Source of the DNA: a bacterium
GTDB taxonomy: Bacteria > Patescibacteriota > SICC01
Direction of reading: 5' to 3'
NCBI GenBank assembly: GCA_030699935.1
Contig: JAUYKS010000014.1
Coordinates: forward strand, 1-54,037
DNA: 54,037 bases
Every line of letters begins with the position of its first letter. The stretch's first letter is position 1. Under the pieces are notes generated by a model, which was not told where the DNA came from, did no database searches, and was given only the letters and a program-made list of their open reading frames with translations. Position numbers and translations under genes: made by a program. Below, piece by piece: positions 40,231-50,363 of this stretch.

Positions 40231-41316
40231 GTGACTACCCTGCTGTTCGCGTTCCTGCTGACGTTCGCCGCCGCCGCCGCCTTCACGCCGTGGGTCGGCC
40301 GTTTGGCGATCCGGCTCGGTATCGTGGACCGTCCGGGCGGCCGGCGCATCCACCGGAAGGTGACCCCGCGCCTCGGCGGCGCCGCGGTGCTGGCGGGATT
40401 CTTCGTCGGGTTCCTGGTCTTCCTGCCGCAGCTCGCGCCGAACTTCCGTCCGGGGCAGCTCCTGATCTTCTCGCTGACCGCCGTCTTCCTGCTGCTGGTC
40501 GGATTCTGGGACGACCGCCGCGGCCTGTCCCCGCCGGTCCAGCTCTTGAGTCACATCGTCGCCGGCATCTCGCTGGCTGCCGCCGGCATGGCGATCGAGG
40601 AGATCACGAACCCGTTCGGCGGGAAGATCCCGCTCGACCAGCTCCAGGTCGCCATGCCGTTCGATGCCGGCGGCCGGATGCTGAACCTGCCGGCGGACCT
40701 GCTTACCGTGATCTGGGTGGTCCTCGTCATCAACGCGGTCAATTGGCTGGACGGACTGGACGGTCTGGCGTCGGGGGTCGGCGGCATCGCCGCGGTCACC
40801 ATCGCGTTGCTTTCGTTGAGCGCCGTCGTCGACCAGCCGCACGTCGCGCTCCTGGCGCTGCTGTTAGCAGGGAGCATCGCCGGGTTCCTGATCTACAACT
40901 TCCATCCCGCCAAGATCTTTCTCGGGACGATCGGTTCGACGTTCATCGGCTACGTCCTGGCGACCTTGGCCGTGATCTCCGGCGGCAAGATCGCGACGGC
41001 GTTCCTGGTGCTCGGCTTCCCGATCCTCGACGCGACGACGATAATCCTGCGACGGGTCGCGACGGGCGCGCCGCCGTGGAAGCCCGACACGCGGCATCTC
41101 CACCACCTGTTGCTGCGGCGCGGGTTCACGGTCCGCAAGACCGTCTTGTTCCTGTACGGCGTCTCGGCCGTCTTCGGCCTGACCGCGCTGATCGCCGGTA
41201 CGACCGGCCGGAAAGTTTTAATGGCCGCCGTCCTTGCGGTGATGCTTGTCACGTTGCTGGTCTGGTTGGCGCGGCCGGTTTCGAAGACCAAACCGACCCG
41301 GAAGCTCGCGCGCTGA
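40231..41316 (+). CDS. WecA/MraY-type undecaprenyl-phosphate sugar-1-phosphate transferase
   Basis: The 361-aa polytopic enzyme moves a sugar-1-phosphate (usually GlcNAc or MurNAc-pentapeptide) onto undecaprenyl phosphate. Motifs: VTPRLGG in the first loop, FWDDRRGLSP with the Asp pair, NAVNWLDGLDGLA, and DTRHLHHLLLRRG, which points to the WecA/TagO branch rather than MraY. In the motif HPAKIFLGTIGST the usual Asp of MGDxGS is Thr (residue about 233), so a magnesium-binding catalytic residue appears to be missing. The track ORF starts at 40198; GTG 40231 lies 6 nt after TACACT (40219-40224). Confidence 0.9.
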   Translation: MTTLLFAFLLTFAAAAAFTPWVGRLAIRLGIVDRPGGRRIHRKVTPRLGGAAVLAGFFVGFLVFLPQLAPNFRPGQLLIFSLTAVFLLLVGFWDDRRGLSPPVQLLSHIVAGISLAAAGMAIEEITNPFGGKIPLDQLQVAMPFDAGGRMLNLPADLLTVIWVVLVINAVNWLDGLDGLASGVGGIAAVTIALLSLSAVVDQPHVALLALLLAGSIAGFLIYNFHPAKIFLGTIGSTFIGYVLATLAVISGGKIATAFLVLGFPILDATTIILRRVATGAPPWKPDTRHLHHLLLRRGFTVRKTVLFLYGVSAVFGLTALIAGTTGRKVLMAAVLAVMLVTLLVWLARPVSKTKPTRKLAR

Positions 41317-41351
41317 CTCCGCCGGCTGATATAGTAATCGGTTGAATCAAT

Positions 41352-42680
41352 ATGGAAGCAGCAATACATGAACGATTGTCCTTCGATGCGGATCCGGAGT
41401 ATTCCGGCCCGGAGCTAGACTTGAATCCGGACCTCCCCTCGCACGAATCGGCGAACGAGCGGCTCAGTCTCACCGAAGAAATCCAGCTGGCGCGGCGGAT
41501 CGAACAGTGCGATCCGGAAGCCTTGGATCGGATCGTCGAAGCGCACCTTGACCTGGTCTTCTACCATGCCTACGTGAATCGCAACAAAGGAATCGAATTC
41601 GAGGAATTGGTACAGGAGGGAAGCATCGGATTGGTCGATGCCGCCAAGCATTTCGATTATCGGCTCGGTAACCGCTTCAACACGTTCGCATACGAACGGG
41701 TCCGCGGTGCGGTAATCGACACTCTCCGCACTCAACAGAGAATCATCCGTATACCAGCCTCCGTCACGAGGAAGCTCGGCAAACGAACTCGTGCGGAGGG
41801 ATTATTACATGAGCTTCTGGATCGTCCGCCGACGGACGAAGAACTGGCTGAATATCTGGATTTGGAACTTAGGGATCTGGATCCGTCCTGGGCGCAATCG
41901 CCTCAGACCATCGACACCAGGCCCAACCAAGAGGGCGAGGATTTCACGCTTGAGGCGATGCTTCCGGACCACGGAGCTTCGGATCCCGAACGTTGCCTGA
42001 TCGCTTCCGAAGACGTCGAACGGATATCCGAAGCGGTCGAAAAGGTCATGTCGGACCTCGACGAGCGCACACGGTCGATCGTCGAATTGTATTACGGACT
42101 GAAGGATGAAGGTCCGATGAGTTTACGGGCAGTTGGGGAACGGTTCGGGGTTACCGAATCCCGGATCAGTCAGGTCGTGAAACCGGTTCGGGAAAAACTA
42201 CAAGCGGCACTGTTGGAAAGCGAATTCTATCATCCTGAGCGAAAGCGTAACGGACGCAACGGGGCCCGGAAATTCCGTCTCAAGCGTCTCGGTGATCGCG
42301 TTCAGGCTGAAATTGAGAAAGCGCAGCGGTTGTACCAGGATGAAGCGCATGACCAGGTTCTCCAAACGCTGGAAGGGCTGGATCAAAAGCCGCCGTATCC
42401 TGACAATGGGCCATTCAGTATATTGCTGGTTCAAGCCCGATCCGGGGACGAATCGGCGATCCGCACCCTGTCCGCCGAGTATCGCGGCGCGGCGTTGATC
42501 GCCGCCGCCCATTATGTATCGGAAAACGGATCCGGGTTTAATGCGGACGTTGCCCGTGCCGCCGAGGCGGACGCCGATGCGGCGTTTCGAGAGTCGCTGG
42601 CGGATGCACCGTTGAACGGACGGCGTTTTATGCATCATCTCTACCGGAAGACGCACGAAGTCCTCGAGTCTGCGGCGTAA
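41352..42680 (+). CDS. sigma70-family sigma factor with degenerate second region 2
   Basis: The 442-aa protein starts with an acidic segment, then sigma regions 2 (about 38-122, with FEELVQEGSIGLVDAAKHFD and YERVRGAVIDTLR), 3 (LLHELLDRPPTDEELAEYL) and 4 (about 225-285, with HTH part LRAVGERFGVTESRISQVV). Region 2 resembles FliA/WhiG-type alternative sigma factors. The C-terminal 85 residues align with its own region 2 (LLVQARSGDESAIRTLSAEY against QLARRIEQCDPEALDRIVEA), but promoter-melting residues are lost. A helical linker joins them. TATAGT lies 16 nt before the ATG. It is followed by the ATP synthase genes. Confidence 0.85.
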   Translation: MEAAIHERLSFDADPEYSGPELDLNPDLPSHESANERLSLTEEIQLARRIEQCDPEALDRIVEAHLDLVFYHAYVNRNKGIEFEELVQEGSIGLVDAAKHFDYRLGNRFNTFAYERVRGAVIDTLRTQQRIIRIPASVTRKLGKRTRAEGLLHELLDRPPTDEELAEYLDLELRDLDPSWAQSPQTIDTRPNQEGEDFTLEAMLPDHGASDPERCLIASEDVERISEAVEKVMSDLDERTRSIVELYYGLKDEGPMSLRAVGERFGVTESRISQVVKPVREKLQAALLESEFYHPERKRNGRNGARKFRLKRLGDRVQAEIEKAQRLYQDEAHDQVLQTLEGLDQKPPYPDNGPFSILLVQARSGDESAIRTLSAEYRGAALIAAAHYVSENGSGFNADVARAAEADADAAFRESLADAPLNGRRFMHHLYRKTHEVLESAA

Positions 42681-42776
42681 ATTTTCGAAATCAAAAAATC
42701 GGGCCCGCCTTATGCACATGATAATTCGACAATCGCCTGGAGTCGCAGGGCCTTCCCACGGTAAGCTAAGGACCGT

Positions 42777-42985
42777 ATGGCTAAAGACATCAGCACCGGC
42801 AAAGGGCTCTGGATAGGCCTCCTGATCCTCGGGCAGGTCACCGCGATCCTGGTCCTGACGGCGATCGCCGGGTACGTACTCGACCTCGTATTCGACACGG
42901 CGCCGTTCGCTCTGGCCGGTAGCGTGATCATCGGCGGGATCGGCGCGACCCTGGTCGTGCTCAAGGAAGTCGTGGGACTGGCGAA

Positions 42986-42989
<4 letters not shown>
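42777..42989 (+). CDS. atpI: AtpI/AtpZ-like ATP synthase assembly protein
   Basis: The 70-aa protein has two membrane segments joined by a short loop (IGLLILGQVTAILVLTAIAGYVLD, then a second around SVIIGGIGATLVVL). It matches AtpI/AtpZ proteins, which lie first in atp operons and help assemble the c-ring or admit magnesium. A TAAGCT box ends 9 nt before the ATG. The atpB start overlaps its stop by 4 bp. Confidence 0.8.
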
Positions 42990-44012
<1,023 letters not shown>

Positions 44013-44021
44013 CCGATTCCT

Positions 44022-44564
44022 ATGGAGATTCTCGAACGATTCGGCATCGAGGGTAAGCTGTTGCTTGTCCAGTTCATCAACTTCGCGATCCTGCTCGCGG
44101 TGATCTGGAAGTTCATCCTGCCGCGGCTGACGTCGTTGATGCGGGAGCGGGAGCGGAAGGTCGCCGATTCGCTGAAGGGAGCCGAGCAAGCGCGTCAGGA
44201 GATCGAGGAGCTCCAAGCCAAGCAGGCCAAGGAGCGCGAGGCCGCCCGGGCCGCGGCCGAGCGGATCGTCGCCGAGGCGAAGGAAGCGGCCCACGAGTCC
44301 AAGGAACAGATCATGGCAGAGGCACGGAAAGAGTCCGCGGCCCTGCGCGAGCGTACCGAACAGGCGCTGACGCAGGAACGCGAGTCGCTGCGCACGGAAC
44401 TCCGCGCCGAGCTGGCCGGCCTGACCGTCGAGACCACCCGGAAGATCCTGACCGATGTGGTGACGCCGGCGGACCGGAAGCGTTTGGTGCAGGCCGCGGA
44501 AAAGCATCTCGCGAAGCAGGCGAAAGTCGCGAAGCCGACGAAATCTGGAGGGAAGCGTGGCTGA
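44022..44564 (+). CDS. atpF: ATP synthase F0 subunit b
   Basis: The 180-aa protein has one N-terminal membrane segment (LLVQFINFAILLAVIWKFILP) and a long charged coiled coil rich in Ala, Glu, Lys and Arg (about 45-165), the peripheral stalk. The C-terminal end is basic (AKVAKPTKSGGKRG). It starts 9 bp after atpE, and its end overlaps atpH by 8 bp. Confidence 0.95.
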   Translation: MEILERFGIEGKLLLVQFINFAILLAVIWKFILPRLTSLMRERERKVADSLKGAEQARQEIEELQAKQAKEREAARAAAERIVAEAKEAAHESKEQIMAEARKESAALRERTEQALTQERESLRTELRAELAGLTVETTRKILTDVVTPADRKRLVQAAEKHLAKQAKVAKPTKSGGKRG

Positions 44565-45078
44565 CCTCGGTCCTTACGCCGACGCGCTGAAAGTCGTCGC
44601 CAAGGACAAGGCGGCGTCCTGGCGGGAACTCGCTGCGCTTTCGGAAGCCGTCTCCCGAGAACCGGAACTGAAGCGCGGCTTGATCGACGCGGGCACCCGG
44701 CCGGAGCCGGCCCGCGGCAAGCGGCTCGCCGCGTTGCTGAAGCCGGTCAGTACTCCGGTCGCCAAGCTGGTCGGACTATTGCTGGCGGAAGGCGCGCTGG
44801 GCCAACTCTCCGAGCTCGTCGACGTCTACTCGCGGAGCCTGGCCAAGGAAGGCTTCGTCCGCGTCCACCTCGAATCGGCGGAGCGATTGACGGACGCGGA
44901 GGAAAAGAAGGTCCTCCGAGCGCTGAAGATCGCACCGGCCAAGGCCCTGATCACGTCCGAGACCGGCCCCTCGCTGATCGGCGGCATCCGCGCTACGGTA
45001 AACGGGCGTGTCCACGACGCGACGCTCGGCGGACGGCTCGACCGGGCCGCCGAGGCGCTGCAAGGAGCAGCCGCATAA
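44557..45078 (+). CDS. atpH: ATP synthase F1 subunit delta
   Basis: The 173-aa subunit links the peripheral stalk to F1. The C-terminal part has the family signature region EKKVLRALKIAP, followed by a strand segment LITSETGPSLIGGIRATVNGR. Sequence conservation is low, as usual for delta. The start is GTG at 44557 inside atpF (8-bp overlap); atpA begins 9 bp after the stop. Confidence 0.92.
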   Translation: MADLGPYADALKVVAKDKAASWRELAALSEAVSREPELKRGLIDAGTRPEPARGKRLAALLKPVSTPVAKLVGLLLAEGALGQLSELVDVYSRSLAKEGFVRVHLESAERLTDAEEKKVLRALKIAPAKALITSETGPSLIGGIRATVNGRVHDATLGGRLDRAAEALQGAAA

Positions 45079-45087
45079 GGAAACATC

Positions 45088-46599
<1,512 letters not shown>

Positions 46600-46600
46600 C

Positions 46601-47485
46601 ATGGCCTCGACCCGCGACATCAAGCGGCGGCTGTCCTCGATCGACAACACCCGACAGATCACCCGGGCGATGGAGATGGTGGCCGCCACCAAGATGCGGA
46701 AGGCGCAGGAGGCCGTCCGGGCCGGACGGGCATACGGCGAGCGCGCCCAGGAATTGCTGGCCGAGGTGTCCGCGGAGTCCGACGGAAGGGATCAACCACT
46801 GCTGGCCCGGCGTCCGGTCAAGAAGACCGGTATCGTGCTGGTCACTTCCGACCGCGGCCTGGCCGGCGCGATGAACACCAACGTCCTCAAGGCCGGGCTG
46901 GAAGCGGCGAGCGTCGGGACCGCCCGTGCCGGCTCCGGACAAAGCACCTTCATCCCGGTCGGACGGAAGGCCGAGCAGGCGCTGACCGCGCGCAAGCTCC
47001 CGATGACCGCCGCCTTCAGCGGGCTGCTCGACACGCCGGAGTATCAGGAAGTCCTGCCGATCGCCGAGATCTTGATCAACGACTTCACCGACGGCAAGCT
47101 GGACGCGATCGACCTCGTCTACCCGAAGTTCGTCTCGACGCTCCGCAACGAGGCCGTCGTCGAACGGCTGCTCCCGGCGACGCTTCCGGACAAATCCGAT
47201 GGCGGGGCGGGGACCAAGCCCGGAGCCAAGGCGCTCCTCACTTTCGAGCCGAGCCCGGAAGAAGTTCTTACCGCGCTGCTCCCGCGCCTGATCGAGATCC
47301 GCCTCTTCACGGCGCTGCTCGAGACCAAGGCCTCCGAGCACTCCTCGCGGATGATCGCGATGCGCAACGCCACCGGCAACGCCGAGGACCTGCTCGACGC
47401 GCTGCGGCTCAGCTACAATCAGGCCCGCCAGCAGGCGATCACCACCGAGATCGCGGAAATCGCGGCTGCCAGCGCTACGAAGTAA
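46601..47485 (+). CDS. atpG: ATP synthase F1 subunit gamma
   Basis: The 294-aa central-stalk protein starts with DIKRRLSSIDNTRQITRAMEMVAATKM and ends with SYNQARQQAITTEIAEIAAA, both typical terminal coiled-coil helices. A short insertion around TARAGSGQST in the middle lengthens it slightly. It begins 1 bp after atpA. The usual next genes, atpD and atpC, are missing; a zinc-ribbon gene with its own promoter follows instead. Confidence 0.96.
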   Translation: MASTRDIKRRLSSIDNTRQITRAMEMVAATKMRKAQEAVRAGRAYGERAQELLAEVSAESDGRDQPLLARRPVKKTGIVLVTSDRGLAGAMNTNVLKAGLEAASVGTARAGSGQSTFIPVGRKAEQALTARKLPMTAAFSGLLDTPEYQEVLPIAEILINDFTDGKLDAIDLVYPKFVSTLRNEAVVERLLPATLPDKSDGGAGTKPGAKALLTFEPSPEEVLTALLPRLIEIRLFTALLETKASEHSSRMIAMRNATGNAEDLLDALRLSYNQARQQAITTEIAEIAAASATK

Positions 47486-47574
47486 CAAAAACTAGCCTTC
47501 TTGACGCCTCGCGGCTACCACGTACGATGAGCCTGTGAGGGAGCAAAAAGCTTGCTCATTCATACAAAAAAGCA

Positions 47575-47603
47575 TTGACGGAAAGGCCTTTCTACGCTAC
47601 AAT
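47575..47603 (+). promoter_or_regulatory. sigma70-type promoter for the zinc-ribbon gene
   Basis: TTGACG (47575-47580) and TACAAT (47598-47603) are exactly 17 bp apart. The track ORF's start codon is the TTG of the -35 box, so the true start is downstream (ATG 47623). The 47486-47574 gap also holds a weak hairpin, GAGCAA-AAAGC-TTGCTC. Confidence 0.8.
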
Positions 47604-47622
47604 GCCTCAACCTGAAGAACCA

Positions 47623-47979
47623 ATGAACAGCTTCCAACTCCAGGAATTGATCAAAAACGTACAGACAATGATGCGCTGTCCGAGTTGCGGCGCCCACTAC
47701 ACCGAGAACCACATCCACTTCCTCGGCCAGCTCGACATGGCCGCGCTGATCCAGCTCGACTGCGAAAGCTGCGGGCTGCCGGTGATGGCGACGATCGTGG
47801 TCTCCGGCAAGGAACAGCAGACGCCGAAGCTGCTCTCCGACGTCAGCAAGGAAGACCTCAAGGGCAAGCACGTCAAAGACCCCGTCACCTCCGACCACGT
47901 GGTCGACACCCATCAGTTCCTCAAGGAATTCGACGGGAACTTCGAGAAAGCCTTCGCGGGCGGCGGCTCTGGCGGCTGA
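47623..47979 (+). CDS. zinc-ribbon protein, unknown function
   Basis: The 118-aa protein has two CxxC knuckles, MRCPSCGAHY and LDCESCGLPV, separated by about 28 residues, which form a zinc ribbon. A strand ATIVVSG and a polar helical region with SKEDLKGKHVKDPVTSDHVVDTH follow, ending in a Gly/Ser tail. No known function; nucleic-acid or protein binding is likely from the fold. The start is the third ATG in the track ORF, fixed by the promoter, which includes the first. A 10-bp tandem repeat carries the stop. Confidence 0.75.
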   Translation: MNSFQLQELIKNVQTMMRCPSCGAHYTENHIHFLGQLDMAALIQLDCESCGLPVMATIVVSGKEQQTPKLLSDVSKEDLKGKHVKDPVTSDHVVDTHQFLKEFDGNFEKAFAGGGSGG

Positions 47980-48001
47980 CCCAGCCTGACCCAGCCTGAC
48001 C
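47976..48001. repeat. 10-bp tandem repeat over a stop codon
   Basis: CTGACCCAGC occurs twice, with a third partial copy (CTGACC). Each copy holds a TGA; the first is the stop codon of the zinc-ribbon gene. Confidence 0.85.
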
Positions 48002-48031
48002 GCGTCAGCCGCTTTGCGGTACCGTTGAAGT

Positions 48032-49117
48032 ATGTCGACACTCGAACAATCGGCAGGCGAACAGCGCCGGGTCGCGATCCTCGGCAGTGGATACACCGCG
48101 GCCGTCGCGGCGGAGATCATCCATCATCATCCGGATTTCAAGCTGGCGGTGGTAGCGAGTCGCAGTAAAGCAGGCGGCCGCTTCGATTGGATATCTCAGG
48201 ACTGGGCGGTTCCGCTACATGGACTGCCGATCGTTATCGAACACCCCTCGAATATTTTCGAAGATCCGGAAAGCTGGGAATTGGACGCTGCGTTGGTCAC
48301 ATACGCCGATGCCGAAGGGGCCGAAGCGTCGGAGACTTTGCAGGCGAACGGCCTGCGGGTGGTCGACCTCGGCGGCGGCCTGCGACTGCGCGATCCGGAA
48401 ACGCGCGAACGTTGGTACGGCGAGGATACGGCCACCGACCTGCTCGCCAGCGAAGACGTCGTTTACGGATTGACCGAGCTCTACCGCGATGAAATCCGGG
48501 AAGCCGAAGTAGTCGCGAATCCCGGCTGCTACCCGACGGCCAGCGTGCTTGGCCTGGCGCCGTTGGCGCGGGAAGGATTGATCGAATCCGTGCAGATCGA
48601 AGCGTATTCCGGAATTTCCGGCGCCGGCTTGGGCGGCAGAGAAAAATTCAAGGATACCCGCGGAGATGTCGTCGAATACGGCCGGGACGGTCATCGGCAC
48701 CAGCCGGAAATCGAACAGGAACTGGCCGCACTCGGTTGTCACGGACCGGTTGAGTTCCGGCCCCACGTCATCACAGACGTTTTCCAGGGGATGAGCCTGA
48801 ACTGCAACGTGACGTTGAATCGCGAGGCGTATCGGGACGAAATCGAGACTCTATACCAGGACGCATATCGGGACGAGCCCTTCGTCGAGGTAGTAGTCAG
48901 GCCGCCTTCCATGGAAGCGGTTCGGGAGACTAACCTTTGCCGGATGTATGTGGCCTCGCTGGATATAGTGAAGGGAAACAAGTTTTCGGTGAGGGTAGTG
49001 ATCGACAATCTCTGGAAAGGCGCCTCCAGTCAGGCGGTCCAGAACCTCAACCTGATGCACGGCCTGCCGGAAGAGACCGGCCTACCCGCCTCGACACTGG
49101 AGCGAATCGCCGGATAA
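48032..49117 (+). CDS. argC: N-acetyl-gamma-glutamyl-phosphate reductase-like
   Basis: The 361-aa protein matches ArgC, which reduces N-acetylglutamyl phosphate to the semialdehyde in arginine synthesis. The nucleotide-binding start is RVAILGSGYTAAVAAEII, the catalytic Cys lies in VANPGCYPTASVLGLAPL, and the substrate-binding part reads YSGISGAGLGGREKF. The C-terminal block is KGASSQAVQNLNLMHG. The first loop (GSGYTAAVA) differs from the usual GATGYxG, and no other arg gene lies in the window. It may be a true ArgC with the pathway elsewhere, or a relative acting on LysW-linked or other substrates. Confidence 0.85.
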   Translation: MSTLEQSAGEQRRVAILGSGYTAAVAAEIIHHHPDFKLAVVASRSKAGGRFDWISQDWAVPLHGLPIVIEHPSNIFEDPESWELDAALVTYADAEGAEASETLQANGLRVVDLGGGLRLRDPETRERWYGEDTATDLLASEDVVYGLTELYRDEIREAEVVANPGCYPTASVLGLAPLAREGLIESVQIEAYSGISGAGLGGREKFKDTRGDVVEYGRDGHRHQPEIEQELAALGCHGPVEFRPHVITDVFQGMSLNCNVTLNREAYRDEIETLYQDAYRDEPFVEVVVRPPSMEAVRETNLCRMYVASLDIVKGNKFSVRVVIDNLWKGASSQAVQNLNLMHGLPEETGLPASTLERIAG

Positions 49118-49136
49118 CGCTATCATTGACTGACGT

Positions 49137-49919
49137 ATGGCTGATTACACGCTCAAAGCGGAACCGCGCGAGGAAACCGGCAAACAGGTCGGGCGCTTGC
49201 GCCGCGACGGCAAGGTGCCGGCGGTGCTTTACGGACACGGCGTGAAGCCGCGGAACCTGACGCTGAGGCGCGGCGAGCTCGAGCGCGTCTATCACAAGGC
49301 GGGCGGCTCGACCGTGGTCGGCATCAAGCTCGGCGGCGACAAACCGGCCGAGGAAAACGCGCTGATCCAGGAGGTCCAGCACGACCCGCGCACCGGCCGC
49401 TACCTGCACGCCGACCTCTACCGCGTCCGGATGGACGAGAAGATCAAGGCGACCGTCCCGCTGACGTTCGAGGGAACCGCTCCGGCCGTCCGCGAGCTCG
49501 ACGGTACGCTGTTGACCAACCTCAACGAAGTCGAGGTCGAATGTCTGCCGGGAGACCTCCCGTCGGAGATCATGGTGGACGTGGAGTCGCTGGCGACGTT
49601 CGAGGATTCGATCACCGTCGCGGACCTGAAGGTCGCCGCCGGCGTGGAGATCCTCGCCGAGGAAGACGCCAGCGTCGCGACCGTCACCCCGCCGCGCACC
49701 ACGGAAGAACTCGAGGCGCTTGAAGAGGAAGACACCGAAGGCAAGCCCGAGGACACTGAGGTCGAGGGCGGCGAAGGTGAAGAGGGTGCCGAGGGCGAGG
49801 GCGGCGAGGAAGCTGCCGAAGGAAAAGGTGTCGAAGGCGAAGGCGGATCCGAAAAATCCGACGAGAAGCCGGACGACAAGGGCGACAAGGGCGACAAGAG
49901 CGACAAGAAGAAGGACTGA
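49137..49919 (+). CDS. rplY: 50S ribosomal protein L25/CTC
   Basis: L25 binds 5S rRNA. The 260-aa form has the L25 domain (about 1-92, with EETGKQVGRLRRDGKVPAVLYG) and the CTC/TL5 C-terminal beta domain (about 95-185, around VEVECLPGDLPSEIMVDV). A tail of about 75 residues follows, first Glu/Gly-rich, then Lys/Asp-rich (DKGDKGDKSDKKKD). The tail is longer than in most CTC proteins. A TATCAT box lies 10 nt before the ATG without a ribosome site. It converges on the pilin-like gene with no gap. Confidence 0.95.
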   Translation: MADYTLKAEPREETGKQVGRLRRDGKVPAVLYGHGVKPRNLTLRRGELERVYHKAGGSTVVGIKLGGDKPAEENALIQEVQHDPRTGRYLHADLYRVRMDEKIKATVPLTFEGTAPAVRELDGTLLTNLNEVEVECLPGDLPSEIMVDVESLATFEDSITVADLKVAAGVEILAEEDASVATVTPPRTTEELEALEEEDTEGKPEDTEVEGGEGEEGAEGEGGEEAAEGKGVEGEGGSEKSDEKPDDKGDKGDKSDKKKD

Positions 49920-50222
49920 TCAGCCGCCGATGCGGTAGGCGGGCTTCACGCCCAGCAAGTCGGCCAGCAGGTACGCGACGATCAGGTAGGCCAGGAAGAT
50001 CAGGATCAGGCCGAGGATCGCGTAGAGTACGGTATTCCGTGCTTTTTCGACGCCTTCGGGATTGCCCATCGAGATGATGAAGCGGAAGCCGCCGATGATG
50101 ATGAACAGCAGGGCGATCGCGCCGCCCCAGAGCAGCAGCGTGTTGATCACCTGCGCGAACACCGACGTCGGTTCGAACGCGATCAGCGGGTTGGGGATAT
50201 TAGGGGGAGTAAGCGGTTCCAT
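49920..50222 (-). CDS. VirB2/TrbC-like pilin or small membrane protein
   Basis: The 100-aa product has a Pro-rich start and two membrane segments (VINTLLLWGGAIALLFIIIGG and AILGLILIFLAYLIVAYLL) around a short loop, FRFIISMGNPEGVEKARNT. The loop SxGNPxxVxKA is typical of type IV secretion pilin-like proteins that are common in CPR genomes. No other secretion gene lies next to it, so the role (pilus subunit or T4SS-like pore part) is inference. Its promoter (TTGTCA-N17-TATGTT) overlaps the promoter of the divergent lamin-tail gene. Confidence 0.75.
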   Translation of the reverse strand: MEPLTPPNIPNPLIAFEPTSVFAQVINTLLLWGGAIALLFIIIGGFRFIISMGNPEGVEKARNTVLYAILGLILIFLAYLIVAYLLADLLGVKPAYRIGG

Positions 50223-50243
50223 AATGGCCTTTTACGGCTACTG

Positions 50244-50272
50244 AACATATCGCATCCGGCCCGCGTTGACAA
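50244..50272 (-). promoter_or_regulatory. promoter of the pilin-like gene
   Basis: On the minus strand TTGTCA (complement of 50267-50272) and TATGTT (complement of 50244-50249) are 17 bp apart. The leader is about 15 nt. Confidence 0.65.
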
Positions 50273-50295
50273 GCTGACAAGCGGGCAACTATACT
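50266..50295 (+). promoter_or_regulatory. promoter of the lamin-tail gene
   Basis: Consensus TTGACA (50266-50271) and TATACT (50290-50295) are 18 bp apart. Its -35 box shares five bases with the -35 box of the divergent pilin-like gene, so only one polymerase can bind at a time. The leader of about 60 nt is GC-rich. Confidence 0.75.
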
Positions 50296-50363
50296 ACTAG
50301 CGAGCTACAATAAAGTAGCCGGAGGGCGGAGGGCGACGGACACGGGTTCACTTCTAAATCATC

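Noticed and set aside
49720-49919. Low-complexity acidic/Lys tail of L25 considered as a frameshift artefact
   Set aside because: The frame keeps consistent codon use and ends at a stop next to the convergent gene; acidic tails occur in CTC-type L25 proteins.
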